Positions 1-12,926 of a DNA stretch of 64,000 nt are shown here, piece after piece. Where the stretch lies: NCBI GenBank assembly GCA_037179335.1, contig JAKZHN010000001.1, forward strand, positions 558,001 through 622,000. The letters are read 5' to 3'. Under the pieces are notes generated by a model, which made no database searches, was not told the DNA's origin, and was given only the letters and a program-made list of their open reading frames with translations. This DNA is from Cyclaneusma minus (taxonomy: Eukaryota > Ascomycota > Leotiomycetes > Marthamycetales > Marthamycetaceae). How positions within the stretch are numbered: position 1 is the stretch's first letter; every line of letters starts with the position of its first letter. The translations under genes were made by a program, and so were the position numbers.

Positions 1-2
1 CT

Positions 3-1145
3 GGTGGTCAAACACCCGCCTTTCACATTGTCGCGCCCTCCCTAGTGAGTGCAAGACAGCCATTGCATGTCATGAAACAGACACTTACATACCAATAGCC
101 CAATTTTGCGTTCTCCTCCTCCCCCACAGAACCGTCCGGCTTCGCCCTCCCCCAATACGCTGAAACATTACACAAGCTCATGCTCTCCCTGAACTACCCT
201 CAGTACGTCACCCAAGGTGGCGACTGGGGCCACTGGATCACCCGCTCCATCGGCAAGCTGTACCCCGAGGCCTGTCGTGCGAGCCACTACAACATGCCCG
301 TCGCCTCCGGGTTTGATCCGCGTCGGCCCGGCAACAATTACACTGGCTCCGGGATTGATCCGCGTCTGCTCAGCAACACTTACACTGGACCGAACTTCGA
401 CAAGGGCGACATTGAAGCCCTGGCTAGGCGTGATGAATTTGCCAAGACTGGCAAAGGCTACAACATACTCGCTTCCACCAAGCCTGATACCCTCAAGATA
501 ATACTCGAAAGCTCGCCAATCGCTCTGCTGACCTTGATGCTAGAGAATCTGCATGCTTGGTCCGACGACTATAAATGGTCCGACGAGGAGATTCTTACTT
601 GGGTCAGTTTGTATTGGTTTAGTACAGCTGGTGCGGGGGCCGCGCATCAGATCTATTACGAGGTTACTGAAGCTGCGAAGCGGAGCCCAGATCACAGGAG
701 TAACCGGGACTGCACCTATGAGGGCTTGCAGGCATGGTTGGGAGGTGGGCTCAAGATAGGGGTTACCCATAATCCGAAGGAGATTGAACCGGTGCCTAGG
801 CAGTGGGCATGGTCTTTGGGCGAAGTCGTCTACCAGACTAGGAATGACAAGGGCGGGTAAGTTCAAACCTTTCCTTTGACTTTGTCTGTGCCGTTGGCAG
901 TTTTGGTAGTGCGGATAGGGTGACGTGGTTGTCGACTAGGGACGATAGAAAGAGCTGACACTGTGGACAGGCATTTCTACGCCTTTGAATGTCCGGATCA
1001 GTTGGTGCGCGATCTGCGGGCAATGTTTGGTAAGAAGGGTGGTTCTAATCAAAATGAAACCTTTGCACAGGACAAGAAGGGTGGTGCATATGGTGTTATC
1101 CCTGGGAAGGACGGCTTATCAGAGAGCCAAAGGCAATTCGCATAG
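3..1145 (+). CDS. Epoxide hydrolase (alpha/beta-hydrolase fold), 5' partial
   Basis: Three exons are visible: <3-44, 99-856 and 971-1145. The gene starts upstream of the window. The reading frame gives AFHIVAPSLPNF, then PSGFALPQYAE, the nucleophile elbow VTQGGDWGHW (Asp of GGDWG is the expected nucleophile) and the C-terminal GGHFYAFECPDQLVRDLR, where His is the expected general base. This order is typical of microsomal-type fungal epoxide hydrolases, which open epoxides to diols for detoxification or secondary metabolism. The first intron ends in ATAG just before CCCAATTTT, which restores the conserved PNF motif. An odd 14-residue tandem duplication (SGFDPRRPGNNYTG / SGIDPRLLSNTYTG) lies at 305-388. 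Substrate cannot be told from sequence. Confidence 0.88.
305..388 (+). repeat. In-frame 42-bp tandem duplication inside the epoxide hydrolase
   Basis: Two consecutive 42-nt units (305-346 and 347-388) are clearly similar and encode SGFDPRRPGNNYTG and SGIDPRLLSNTYTG. The reading frame is kept. It lies shortly after the nucleophile elbow, in a loop or cap entry region. Confidence 0.75.
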
Positions 1146-1882
1146 GAAAGAGCCGCATGGATACCGGGACCTAAGCTGGTCGTCATAGGACTGGATGGGG
1201 TGTAAAAACGAGGGAGGGAAGATGTTAGGGGGCAGCGCAATGGTTGAAGCCCCTTTCCCTCGAAGTCTTTCTGTTCCCAAGCGAATAATCTTGAATGATA
1301 CCTACTTAGGCACACAAACATCAGCTAGAACACGCGTGCCATGCTTTCATCGAGTTTCCACGAGTGTATACCGGCAGTGAAATCAAGCATGGCAAGTTTG
1401 CACTGTTCATCAGATCATAGATGCTTGGGATAGGTTCGGGTACCGATTATCGATATGCTGGTCAATTTGACGTTGCTATTCGATCCGGGGGTGAGTCGTG
1501 ACTCCATATCTTTGTTCATAGAGACGGAATGATTATGTACTAGTATTCGTGAGTTATCCAAAATTGAAGTTATCCACAAATTCTGCAGTTCATGGCGGCA
1601 CGGGCTCCCGTCCTGCGGCTCGACAGTAATACCGGCGTGCCTAAGGCAAAATGACAGCCCACCAAAGTGCACTGTACGCACAGACCACCGCTCTGTGGTT
1701 GATCTTCTGGTTTAACGGCAACCCCAAAACTTCAACGACCGCCACCAAACACTACTACTCCCGCACCCGTAAACCGTTCCGCCGGTCGCATTCTACCGGA
1801 GATCGCTCCCAGGAATCGCGCCATTCACTTCTCTACGCTTTCCTCCGTTTTAAGCGCCTCCATCTCCCTCCATACAGTCACG
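1146..1882. other. Intergenic region, no gene seen
   Basis: This stretch holds the 3' flank of the epoxide hydrolase and the 5' flank of the EB1 gene. The short open frames on both strands have no recognisable domain and no credible splice partners. Confidence 0.6.
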
Positions 1883-2837
1883 ATGGGCGAATCAAGGTGT
1901 GTTACTCAGCGCACAATCGCTCCTGTTGACCGACGACCGCTGACCATTTCTGGAATACAGGCAAGAACTCTTGGGATGGCTCAACAACCTGTTACAGCTC
2001 AATGTCACCAAGGTTGAGCAGTGCGGAACTGGGTATGCTTCGCAGTCCACCCCCTCTAGCGGCCACTGCCCCTCCTCGCCGAACCCTCGCTGATTCCTGT
2101 CTGTACAGTGCTGCCTTCTGCCAAATCTTCGACAGCATCTACCTCGATGTCCCCATGTCCCGAGTGAAGTTCAATGTCAACACCGAATATGCCTACATCC
2201 AGAACTTCAAGATCCTCCAAAGTACGTCTGCTACCCCGCTACCCCTCCTTCCCTGGCGACACGGCTAATCATATCTTCCTGTTTTGCAGACTGCTTCGTG
2301 CGGCATCAGGTTGACAAGATCGTCGAGGTTGAACAACTGGTGAAGTGCAAGATGCAAGACAACCTCGCTTTCCTCCAGTGGGCCAAACGATACTGGGACC
2401 AATACTACCCCGGCGGTGACTACGACGCAGTTGCGCGAAGACGAGCCTCCGGCGCCCCCGCCCCATCTGCCGCTCCCTCATCCCGCTCAGTCGGTGCCGG
2501 CGGCGCAGCCAAGCGTGGCACAACCCCTACTACCATCGGCGGTCCTCGTGCAAAGGTCGGAGCAGCCCCCGCATCCGCAGCCCTCATCCAGGAGAACAAC
2601 ACCCTCAAGGAAACCGTAACGGGTCTGGAGCGCGAGCGAGACTTCTACTTCTCGAAGCTGAGGGATATCGAACTGCTGATCCAGCAAGCCGTCGAGGAGG
2701 ACCCAGAGATCGAGAAGCAAGAGGATGGTCTGATCCGACTGATCCAAAACATCCTGTACTCGACCGAAGACGGCTTCGAGATCCCAGCAGAGACCGGCGA
2801 GGAAGGCCAGCTGGAGGATGAGCAGGAGACCTTTTAG
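1883..2837 (+). CDS. mal3: EB1-family microtubule plus-end-binding protein (Mal3/Bim1)
   Basis: Four exons (1883-1896, 1961-2032, 2109-2221, 2290-2837) give 248 aa. The start MGESRQELLGWLNNLL lies in a 14-nt first exon. Residues about 1-110 form the calponin-homology domain (AFCQIFDSIYLDVP, KFNVNTEYAYIQNFKILQ, DNLAFLQWAKRYWDQY). A Ser/Ala/Gly-rich linker follows, then the coiled-coil and EB homology segment (LERERDFYFSKLRDIELLIQ) and an acidic tail ending EQETF. EB1 proteins track growing microtubule ends and recruit partners through the EB homology motif and tail. The length matches yeast and fission-yeast relatives. All junctions are GT-AG and keep the frame. Confidence 0.95.
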
Positions 2838-3785
2838 ATTGACGAGCGAGTCGAGCGTTTGCCAGCGGCGCCAGCAAGAATTCCCTGGTTTCTAGATACG
2901 TGTGATGTTTGTTATGATACAGAAAAGAAGAATACGGAAGAGCGGAAGTAAAGCAGAAAGGGAAGCAGTCGTAATTGGGGGGGCAGGAAGAGCCACTTGG
3001 TTGCTTGTTGGTCTCGCTCCGATCGCGCTTATTCTCATTCTTCATACCCCCTTCAATCAAGGACTTTGAATGCGTGGGATCGGCGCTTCTTGACTAGGGA
3101 GTCTCAGTGGCATGATTGAAGAGCGAGCACTTTAGCATTTTCTCATAGTCGGAGATTTCATCGACAATGATGAACCGAGAGGCTGTTTTGCGTGTACCGT
3201 TGGGTCGTTTGGACCTCTCTTGTGCTTGTGGTGGGTGATTCAGATTGTGATCGTTCTGGTGGTGTGGCACTGCTGTGGACATCTGAGCGCTGTTGGCTCT
3301 TTGTGACGGCTCTGAGGAGCTTCTGGTTGATAAGATCGATTCTTGTAATACTAATTCACTAGTCACCACTGGCTCTACTCACGTGGTTCGCTCGTCACTG
3401 TTTGGGAGACTTAATATGGGTGTTTCGTAGTGCATTTTTAGTTTCTTTCTAGCATGGAACAACAAAGTTGTCCTTCTGGGTATCGCCACCTTTTTATAAC
3501 GCCAAAGGCCCGAAACTTGTCCATCGTACACCCGATATCCATGCCTGCCATATCGACATTCCGAATTCCGCAGTCCCTGATACCCTCAGACCATTCGCAA
3601 CAACAACAACAACAACAGCGGCTCCTCATCTACCCAACGTTCGAGTCTCGAGATAACTATTGATAAAGTCAAGACTGAACGCCTGGGGCGAATGCGCCAG
3701 GGGGCAAGAGACCAACGCGCCACATCCTGTACCGAAGTCAGCAAAAACTCCAGAAAATCACTCGGTACATCTCATGCTGCAAAAC
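2838..3785. other. Intergenic region with a (CAA)n microsatellite
   Basis: This is the 3' flank shared by the convergent EB1 and ankyrin genes. A short CAA run lies near 3598-3617. Short frames on both strands are unconvincing. Confidence 0.6.
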
Positions 3786-5447
3786 TTACATGTTCAAATC
3801 GCCCCAGAACAGCCAATCGAAGCCGTGCTTGCAGAGCAGGTAATCAACCCTGTCCACCAACTTGAACGTCCTGCTCCCGACATTGAACTCCACAACCGCT
3901 CTCGCATACTTGAAGTCGTCGGACTCGGCGTTGAAGAGCACGCGGTCAGCAAGCTCCCTCATCTTCTTCTTCAATGGAAGCTTAGGAGGCGTGAAGAGGC
4001 CGCGGATCTTGCGATTTTCGTGACGGCTGCCGAGGAAGAGATTAAAGGCAGCCTGGACCTTCGCAGTGTGGTTTTCGAACGAGCCTTCGAGGCTGGGGAC
4101 GCCGACGTATCTAACCACAGCTTTGACCGTCTCGAACTCATCAGCCAGCGAAGTCTTGGCGCGGAATGGCGGGTAGCTAGTCCACACATCGCCCTTCTCG
4201 TCATCTCTAGGATGTTTGTGCAGGTTCGTGACATCGTCGAGAGCGTAGCGCAAAGCTTGCTTGCTGCTTGAACAGGGGAAATGGGGGTCGGCGCCTTGCT
4301 CGAGCATCCAGCGGACGAGGCGGGGGAGCTTGAAGTGGCAGGCTAGGTGCAGGGCGGTGAGCTTGATGTGCTTTTTGCCGTGGCGCCGCCCGAGGGTGGA
4401 GTGGAGGTTGATGGTGTAGCTGAAGCAGGGGTCGACTTCGGCGTTGTGGAGGAGGGCGTGGACGACGGATTCGTGGCCGTAGCGGATGGCGAGGAAGACG
4501 GCCTTGGTGCCACGGCGGTTGAGTTTGTTGGTTCTGGCGGTCTCGGTCTCGTCCATCCAGTCGTATTTGTCGTTTACTCGCGTCTCATACAGTGGATGGT
4601 ACATCATGAGCTTCACCACATCCACTTTGCCAAATGCAGCAGCGTAGTGGATGGGCTCGAGGCGGATACTGTCGAGAAATTTGTACTTGGCACGACCGTA
4701 TTGGCTGAGCCTCTTCTCGGAACGGTGGGGATCGCCTTGGGGGTGTTCAGGATTGAGCTCAAGGAACGTCTGTACAGCCTTGACACTGCCACGGGCAGCA
4801 GCGACGTAGATGCCCAGGCCATGGTCGTTCTTGATGTCGTATATGTAGAGGGCATTCGAGAAGCTGTAGAGCCTCTTGTTCACCTGGACAAAACTCGCTA
4901 TGTCTCGATAAGGTTGTTTCGAGAACAAGGCCAGGTACCGGATGATCTCGTAGATGATCTCCGGCGCACAGCTGAGCAATTCGGGCTTGAGCTTGACATT
5001 TTCGGCAGCTTTGATCACTGGCTGGGTGAAGGTCTCGGTAGCTGCACACAGTGTGCCATCCATCGGGTGCTGCATGCCATCAGTGATCTTCATCGTGGGG
5101 CCGGTCATGGTAGGCAGAGAAGTTGAGGCTCGGGCGGTGACTGTTTTGGGGAGAAGAGGGACAGGAAGGAGACGTCGAAGTGGAGTCGTACGAGACCTGA
5201 AGGTGCGGGAGATGGAAGAGGTGCAGGAAAGACAAGGTGCGGGAAGCTGACGAAGTTTGGGGAGCTGACAGGGCTTGGGGAGCTGACTAGGCACGGGAAC
5301 TTGAAGAAGCGAGCATGGCAATACTAGAGTAAGAAAGTCGCGTCTTAGCCACTTAAGAGATTCCAAATGTCTCCGCAACTGAATCACTAAGCTAAATTGA
5401 GCCATCTTCTGTGATCTGGGAGGGTGAAACTGAGTTCGTGGTAACAT
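3786..5447 (-). CDS. F-box-like / ankyrin-repeat protein
   Basis: A single uninterrupted frame of up to 553 aa. An F-box-like stretch (ELLSCAPEIIYEIIRYL, then IASFVQVNKRLYSFSN) is followed by ankyrin-type units such as LEPIHYAAAFGKVDVVKLMM, TKAVFLAIRYGHESVVHALL and KLTALHLACHFKLPRLVRWM. Fungi have many such proteins, usually read as substrate adaptors of SCF ubiquitin ligases, but the target is unknown. The start is uncertain: Met1 (5447), Met15 (5405) or Met114 (5108). Residues 45-110 are Pro/Leu/Arg-rich and come from a degenerate repeat with GGGAGCTGAC units at about 5225-5305, so the true start may be Met114. Confidence 0.85.
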   Translation of the reverse strand: MLPRTQFHPPRSQKMAQFSLVIQLRRHLESLKWLRRDFLTLVLPCSLLQVPVPSQLPKPCQLPKLRQLPAPCLSCTSSISRTFRSRTTPLRRLLPVPLLPKTVTARASTSLPTMTGPTMKITDGMQHPMDGTLCAATETFTQPVIKAAENVKLKPELLSCAPEIIYEIIRYLALFSKQPYRDIASFVQVNKRLYSFSNALYIYDIKNDHGLGIYVAAARGSVKAVQTFLELNPEHPQGDPHRSEKRLSQYGRAKYKFLDSIRLEPIHYAAAFGKVDVVKLMMYHPLYETRVNDKYDWMDETETARTNKLNRRGTKAVFLAIRYGHESVVHALLHNAEVDPCFSYTINLHSTLGRRHGKKHIKLTALHLACHFKLPRLVRWMLEQGADPHFPCSSSKQALRYALDDVTNLHKHPRDDEKGDVWTSYPPFRAKTSLADEFETVKAVVRYVGVPSLEGSFENHTAKVQAAFNLFLGSRHENRKIRGLFTPPKLPLKKKMRELADRVLFNAESDDFKYARAVVEFNVGSRTFKLVDRVDYLLCKHGFDWLFWGDLNM

Positions 5448-7722
5448 GGAGGAGTGACTATATAGCTGGATGACGATGCCTCCTTTCGGCGGTTGTAGGG
5501 AGTGAGAAGACTATCTAATGGCAGTAACCACTGGTGAGGTGAATTTCAATGAAAGAGCACATATTCGCCTCCGAATAGGATTAATATTTGCCACATCAAG
5601 GGTTGAGTAGCTTCCATAAAAATATCAGGAAGATTTCATCCAACGTATCAGACCATATCAATCATTAAGAAGTTTGCAGAAACATTTCATCCAAAGAAGG
5701 GTTTGATCTTTTGCCCCCTCAGGTGGTGTTGATGCCCATGGTCACAACGATGAGGCGACGGCATGAGTGAAGTGATTGCAAGAACCACGAAATGACTTTC
5801 CAGAAGGGGGCAGGTCAAACTTGAAACTAGGCGATGATCCAAATTGCAGGGCGACCTTTGAGATAGTATATGAGAACGTTGAGAAATCTGAAACACAAAA
5901 ATGAAGATTCGTGTGAATCGTGTCAAAGGTGGCTCGGGAGTAAGACTCTATACCCACTGAAGTAGACAGAAATCTTTCTGACTCTGAACTTCAGGTGACA
6001 AGTCTCGATGAGGGGACACACTGGTAATGAGGCCAGAGCTGACAATCATGGCCAAGACACTTGTCTGACTGGTTCAAACCAGTCGGTGAATCTAGCTCAA
6101 GAATGACCTTGATGCGTAGGATGCTGGAATGGAGCTTCAAACATCACACAAAGAAGGCAAATCTTCAGCATATATAATAGGACCAAGCAATGTGGACTTG
6201 CTCCGTCCTCTGCTTCTCGCAGATTCATTGTATCTGGTTGCGACATAATTGGATCCTCGTAAACGCTACCTGAGATGATCATGTAGTTGATTTCAGAGGC
6301 AGGATATCTGATTGTCGGTGCCTCTTCCGAATTTCGTCAAAATCAGGGCTTGATGGATGGTTCACACGCACAGCCAGTCTGTGTTGCTTGAAAGAGTGAG
6401 AAAGCAAGCCACTTTTGGTGATGCTGATGGGTCAATAAGGAAGATCTGGCAACCCATTCAACTTGAGACAAGGTCAACATTTCAAGTTTTCCTAATGAGA
6501 ATGCCCGGATTATGGGGCGTGGATATGAAATGGTATTTATAATTCGAGCTTTTGTTGGCAGTTTGCGCGTGTGAGCTTCAGCAGACAACCAGGGTCACAT
6601 ACTCACTTCTCTGCAGGCACCGAAATATGTGGGAGGTGGAAAGCTTAGGGTTGAGATGATCACATACAAATGTGAAGCAGAAGGCCAGGCCACCAAGTTA
6701 TCACAGGTGTAGGGTCCAGTGACGCGATGTATAATGCCGTGGGTAGTGAGTAGGTTACTGTCTCGAAGTAGATTGATTGTGTTCTTGAGGAGTCAGAAAG
6801 AGTCGAGCTCGCTGGTGTGGATGGCCCGTGCACGTACGTGACCTCTAAGGCTGGGTACAACTAAGTTTTAAGCCCGCGCTTGATCGACGACGATATGCCG
6901 TAGGGCTGAAATGGGATTTCGTAGCTGCGGTGTCTTCTTCAAAAAACAAAGCCGCCCGACTGCCTCCAATCCGCATCTCCCCACCACCCCGCGACCGTCC
7001 GCACCCTCTCCCACTGCCACCGCAATGGATCCAGCAGTTTCCGCAATGCCGCAGCATCAATCCGGCGCAGGACGAGCAATTGCTGTCAAGCAGGCTTGCT
7101 GCCTCGAGGATGGCCAAAGGTCGATATCGTTTGAAGCTCTGGATCTGAGAATGCGGCACGAGCGCGGAAGCCAAGCCGCGGCGGGCGCTGGCCAATGATC
7201 GGTGCTCCCGAATGCGAGTCCGAGCCGAAGCCCCAATTAATCCCGGTTACCGCCAAAGTAACATCGGACGCGCCCCGAGCAAGAAGACCACAATTCCGAC
7301 TTTCACCATCCAGCCTGCTCAATCCAACGCTCGTTCGCCCTTCTCTTCTCTTGTTGAGCGCTCCGCAATTTCGTGCCATCCGCTGGCTCGCACCTTGTTT
7401 GCGACCGACGCCCCGTCGCGAATCCATCCGACTTGTGCTCTTTATGACCTGCGAACTTGGTGCTCGTTCCCTTCTCAAGACTTCGATATACTGTCGCGCC
7501 AGGACGTCGCCCACCTCAGTCTGTGCCATCTAAGGTATACCAGTGCCTTCGCGACCTGTTTGATGCAATTTCTTTGCTGTTCTTTACTAATGCCGCCGCC
7601 TCAAGCTTCAGCGCTCACTCCACCCCCTGCACATTTGTTGCGCCACTACTTGTGAACTCGCAGCACCGATCTGGCGCTTTCTTTACAACTTTCCGAACAC
7701 CCATAGGCCGCACTTTCCAAAC
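5448..7722. other. Long intergenic region, no convincing gene
   Basis: About 2.3 kb separate the divergent ankyrin and Yta7-like genes. Only short frames of under 150 residues without recognisable motifs are present. The distal part, about 6900-7720, is CT- and CG-rich and probably forms promoter and 5' UTR of the ATPase gene. Confidence 0.55.
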
Positions 7723-10700
7723 ATGGGATCAAAGCGCAGCAGACTGGAGTTCGTTGACCCAAACAAGTCTGACTCTGACGACGAGAATTTCGAGCCGAGT
7801 CACGACAGGCCTCGCAAAACACCAAGAAGGTCAAAGCCGCAAAAGACGTCCCGGAAATCAACAGCCAGTAAACGTCGGAAGGACAGGTACGCCGGCTCAG
7901 ATGTCGAGGAAGACGATGACGTGAGTGATAGTCTGCTCGAAGAAGACTTCTACGACCAGGACAACGACGAAGACGACGAGGAACCCGAGATTGACGAAAA
8001 GACGGGTCGTGCAAAGAGGAAAGCAGCCAAAGCGAAGGTCAATTACGAGGAGCCCGACTCCGACGAGATCGAAGAGCCGGAGTCGCAGCCTGTCAAGCCT
8101 GTCAAGCCACGACACATTGTCAAGCTCAAGTACTCACAAGGAGGTACTCGTCAGCAGCCAGCTCGGTCTACGCGCAACAACAGAGGATCGGTCTCTGTGG
8201 AGCCTACCACTGCTGCAAAGCGGGTCACTCGGGCAGGCTCGACATCGGCAGAGACTCTCGTTGCCCTCACGAGTTCGGGTCGCCACGCGGAGCCTGTACG
8301 CGCTTCCAAGACGCCAGAAGCAACTGGACGAGAGACAAGGCGCGCCACGAAGTCCGTCAAAAGAATTACCTCAGCCATCGTCGAAGAATCACAAGAAGAA
8401 GACGCCGAGGGACAGAAAGTGATACTTGCTTCGGAGATGACGTTGGTGCACGAATCTGTTGAGGACATGGGTGCGCCAAAACCCGATGCTACCCGCGAAG
8501 ATGATGCTATGGAGGAAGATGAACTCGCCGCGGCAACAGTCTCCGCAGCACCAGTCCCGGACGCTGGAGACGACGAAGACGAAGAAGACGAGGGACCGAT
8601 TAACAGGAGGAGAGTCCGTAAGAGTAGTAAGAATATACCGGTAGTTCAGGACGAAGAAGATGCCCACGGTGAGGTTGACGAGGAGGTCCAAGCTGAAGCC
8701 CAAGCCGAAGCCCAAGCCGAAGCAGCCAAGCCTGGTGGAAGAAGCCTTCGTACCCGGAACCAGACGATGAATCAAAACAACAAGGGGAAAAGCCAAGACG
8801 TCAGTAGTGATTTTGAGCCCCAAGAATCCCAGGACGAGGCCATGTCTGATTCTGATGGATCTCCTTCGAAGAGGACAGCGGGAGACGGGGAAGAATCAAG
8901 CACAGGCGCTCGGGCTAGACGTTCGATCCGCGGAAAATCCAGGGGCAGCCGGGCACCTAGAAGGTCAGCGGTTGACTCTGGCGATGATGACGACGAGCCT
9001 GATCCTGAAGAGTGTGGAGACGAGCTAGAAGACCTCACGCAAACAAGAGGTCGTCGTAGTCGTCCTCAAAGGGGTACACCGACGGCAACTGAGAGGGGGG
9101 TGCGTGCTACGCGAAACGTGAAGAATCCTAATTACAAGCAACCAACGTTAGAAGAGCTCCTGGAAATGCAACGTCAAGACGAAGAGGCCGAATACGAACA
9201 AGCGACGCCGTCACGAACTAGTCGAGCACGCAAAAATGCATTGGCGCATACCTTTCACACTACGTATGGCCCATTTGGAGGCGGCGACGGACTGGGACAG
9301 ATTCCAATTACCGGCGGCCTTTGGGGCACAGGTGCGACCGGCGGCATCTCTGATAGTAGTGATGACGAGAATATGCAACGACCTGGCGTTGGCGGCACTG
9401 TTGGAATGACTCCTACCTCTGCTGTTGCACCGGGCATTCTATCCACCCTGACTGCTGGGACACCTAATGCGCATGGTCGGGTGAAAAGCCAGAAAGCACT
9501 CACCGATGCGGATCCATTGGGCGTCGACCAGAACGTGGACTTCAGTAAAGTCGGAGGCCTGGATAACTACATCGAGCAGTTGAAGGAAATGGTTCAAATG
9601 CCCTTGCTGTATCCCGAGCTTTTCCAAAAGTTCGGTGTAACTCCTCCAAGGGGTGTATTATTTCACGGACCTCCCGGAACAGGTAAGTTGTTGTTCTCTG
9701 TTCATACAAGTATCCACTAATCGAGATAGGTAAAACGCTGATGGCGAGGGCACTTGCTGCTCAAGCTACCCAAGGCGGCAAGAAAATCGCATTCTTTATG
9801 CGAAAAGGAGCCGATGCTTTAAGCAAGTGGGTCGGAGAGGCTGAACGTGGGCTTCGACTGTTATTCGAAGAGGCGAGGAAGAACCAGCCAAGCATCATCT
9901 TTTTTGACGAGATCGATGGCCTTGCGCCGGTGAGGTCAAGCAAGCAAGACCAGATTCATGCCTCGATAGTGTCAACGCTTCTAGCCTTGATGGACGGCAT
10001 GGACGGGCGAGGCCAAGTCATTATCATCGGTGCTACCAACAGACCGGACAATATTGATCCGGCCTTGCGTCGTCCTGGCCGGTTTGACAGGGAGTTCTAT
10101 TTTCCTTTGCCAGACAAGGATGCCCGTCGCTCCATCATTGACATTCATACCAAGAACTGGGGTATCGACGACAACTTCAAAACCCAGCTCGCTGAGGTCA
10201 CCAAAGGCTATGGAGGCGCTGATCTTCGATCTCTGTGCACTGAGGCGTCCCTGTTCGCAATGCAGCGCTGCTACCCCCAGGTCTACGAATCCAAGGAGAA
10301 GTTGCTTGTCGACCCCAACAAAGTCAAGGTTTCCGCAAAGGACTTTATGAGGGCTGCGGACAAGGTGGTACCCTCTTCTGAAAGGTCTGCATCCTCCGGT
10401 GCTGCTCCTCTTCCCAAGAGCATTGAACCTCTCTTGCGCGACCAAGTACGAGAGATCACGCGTCACCTAGACGAAATAATGCCGAAGAAGAAGAAGGAAA
10501 CGGCTCTACAAGCAGCCCGATTTGAGGACGATGAAGACGACGATGGTGGTTTTGCAAAGGAACAGATGCGGCGTGATTTCGAGAACACACAAGTCAACAG
10601 ACCGCGGTTTCTCATTGGAGGTGAACCTGAAATGGGCCAGTCACATATCGGCCCTGCCATCTTGCATCACTTCGAAGGATTCTTTGTGCAGAGTTTTGAT

Positions 10701-12926
10701 CTTCCGACCATCTATGGTGATTCAAGCTCGGTAAGCTCTTCGTCAATTCCTTCTGATTGCTTGTACTAACCTGGTCTTAGTCGCCGGAGGCAACCATTGT
10801 ACGACTGTTCTCAGAGGTCAAGCGCAACAAGCCTAGTGTGATCTACTTACCGGCGATAGAAATCTGGTACAGTACACTCACTCGAGAAGCCATCACTACT
10901 TTTCTAGGCCTGCTTGGCTCACTTTCCACAACCGATCCTGTTCTTGTTCTTGGGATTTCCAACAACGAGCTAAAAGACGTGAATCCCGAGATTCTGGCCC
11001 TCTTCTCAAAATCAAGGAGGTATCGCTACTTGCTCGAGCGTCCTAACAAGGTAAGGTTACGCGTGTCCCTTTTCATTGCCTCTGCTGACCACGGAAAAGG
11101 AACAACGCCTGGAGTATTTCATGAACGTCGTTTCATATGTCCGGAAGGGCCCCAAGGACTTCCCAGACCCTGTCAATCGCAAGAAACGCAAGCCGGAACA
11201 GCTTGAACTCGCGCCGCCGCCACCCCCGCCACCCCCACCATCCAAAGAAGAGATCAGGGCCCAGAGAAAAGCCGACCACCTGTTCTTGCAACAATTCAAG
11301 GTTTTGTGTCACCCGTGTATGGAACAGATAAAGATCAAGTACAAAAGATTTCAACGCCCAGCTATCCCGCTGGACAAACTCCAATATCTTTTGCCGGAAG
11401 GGAGTCAGGCCCCTGGACCCCGAAAGTACGAGCTCGCCAGAGACAAGGGCGGGCGTCCTGTCTTTCGGGATACTGAGAGCGGAAAATTCATTTACAATCT
11501 TGATATCGGAGTAATTGAAGAGCGCCTTGCTTTTGGCTACTACGCTCGGGCCAAGGACTTCCTGTTCGACATCGAAACGATTGCCAAGGACCAAAAGAGA
11601 CTTGGAAATCGGGAGGCTTATCTGAAGGCGAACGAGCTGGTGGCGAACGCAGAGGTGGATTTGGCGGGTGTAGAGCTACACCCGACCATGGCCGATGCCG
11701 AAAATGTTTATCAGAGGCAGTTGCAGCGGGCGAGGGAGCGAGAGGAGTTCTACCGCAAGGAACAGGCACGAAGGCCTGATTTACCTCCGCTTCAAGACCA
11801 TCAGCTGTCTATCGCATTCAAAAATACCCCACCCACTCGGCCTCCTCCTGGTCCAGTGGTGGTCGGAGAGATCTTGCCGCATGCAAATGCAGCTGGGCTT
11901 GCAACCCCTGCTAGCATTAGTAATTTGTTGGCTCTTGGCCGAGGACCTGGGCATCAGCACATGAGTAACGGGTCTCCGGTGCCTCCACGGAGAGCCGATG
12001 GAGGAGACGTCGTCATGAGCGGTACTGAGCCAGCTCAAAACACACAGAGTGCTCAGGGCATGGGCCCGCCGGACCAGCTGTTGTCTCGCATGGGTCGGGG
12101 AACCGACGCGAGGATGATTCAACGTTCAGCCTTCCAGCAAATCGCCAACGACATCTCGCCTGCTTCTCTTATTAACGACGCATCGACAACCACGTCTGGT
12201 AAGAAGACCGATTCCTTGAACAGGAGTTCGCAGTTATGGAGCACACAGGCCACGAACGGCAAGAGCGACGCTTCACCGACATTCAATGCTGGTTACCAGT
12301 CAGTGGCAGATGTGGAGATTCCGGATACAATGAAAGAATCGCAGTTCTTGAATGGCGAGAGAGCATCCCAGGAACAACCGAGTAGCCAAGAGCCATGGAA
12401 CCTATCTTCGCAACTTCCAGCTCCTTCGTCGCAGCCACGAAGCAGCGGCGACGGCCAACCATCTCCCAAAAGACAAAAGGTGTCGCATCTGCCCCAGCAG
12501 ACTTCCAACCCCGCCGGCCTTAGGAACATTCTCAACGATACGCCAGAGCGGGTAGTCACCGAGAGACCTGCAGAGGAGGAAGAGCCGTCGTCGTCACTCG
12601 TATCGTCGCAGAAAGACTTACTTACGTACGAGGAGGAGCAGCATCTACTCGACGAATTGGTGAACAAAACGAGCGGCCTCTCGGTTGAGCAGATGGAGCA
12701 GGTCAACAGCGAGCTCATGAAACTCGTGTGGGAGCTGCGCGGCGAATATAACCGCAACAGGGTGGCGGCCTGCCTGATGACGAAGTTCAATGAGTGCATC
12801 GAGGATGTCGTTCAGCTGCAGAAGGTGCTCAAGGCCAGTCAGGAGGAACAGGCCAGCCAGGAGCAACAGCATGCACTAGCTGACGCGTGGAGGTCCATGA
12901 GAGGTTCAGAGAGAAGATATTCATAG
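7723..12926 (+). CDS. yta7: AAA+ ATPase with bromodomain (Yta7/Abo1/ATAD2 type)
   Basis: Four exons (7723-9682, 9730-10730, 10781-11050, 11100-12926) give 1685 aa. Residues 1 to about 560 are acidic and basic low-complexity sequence, including a QAEAQAEAQAEA run. AAA1 carries Walker A GPPGTGK (about 648-655, split by intron 1), Walker B IIFFDEID (about 709-717) and ATNRPDNIDPALRRPGRFDREF-like arginine-finger sequence. A degenerate second AAA follows (IGGEPEMGQSHIGPAILHH, then LVLGISNNEL). After a poly-proline stretch comes a bromodomain-like region (LFLQQFKVLCHPCMEQIKIK to YYARAKDFLFDIETIA). A Ser-rich tail follows with a final helix near residues 1580-1660. This family unfolds or remodels histone H3-H4 at chromatin. 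Confidence 0.95.

Noticed and set aside
4347..5126. 259-residue plus-strand frame
   Set aside because: Antisense shadow of the ankyrin gene, Val/Gly/Glu-rich as expected for such shadows.
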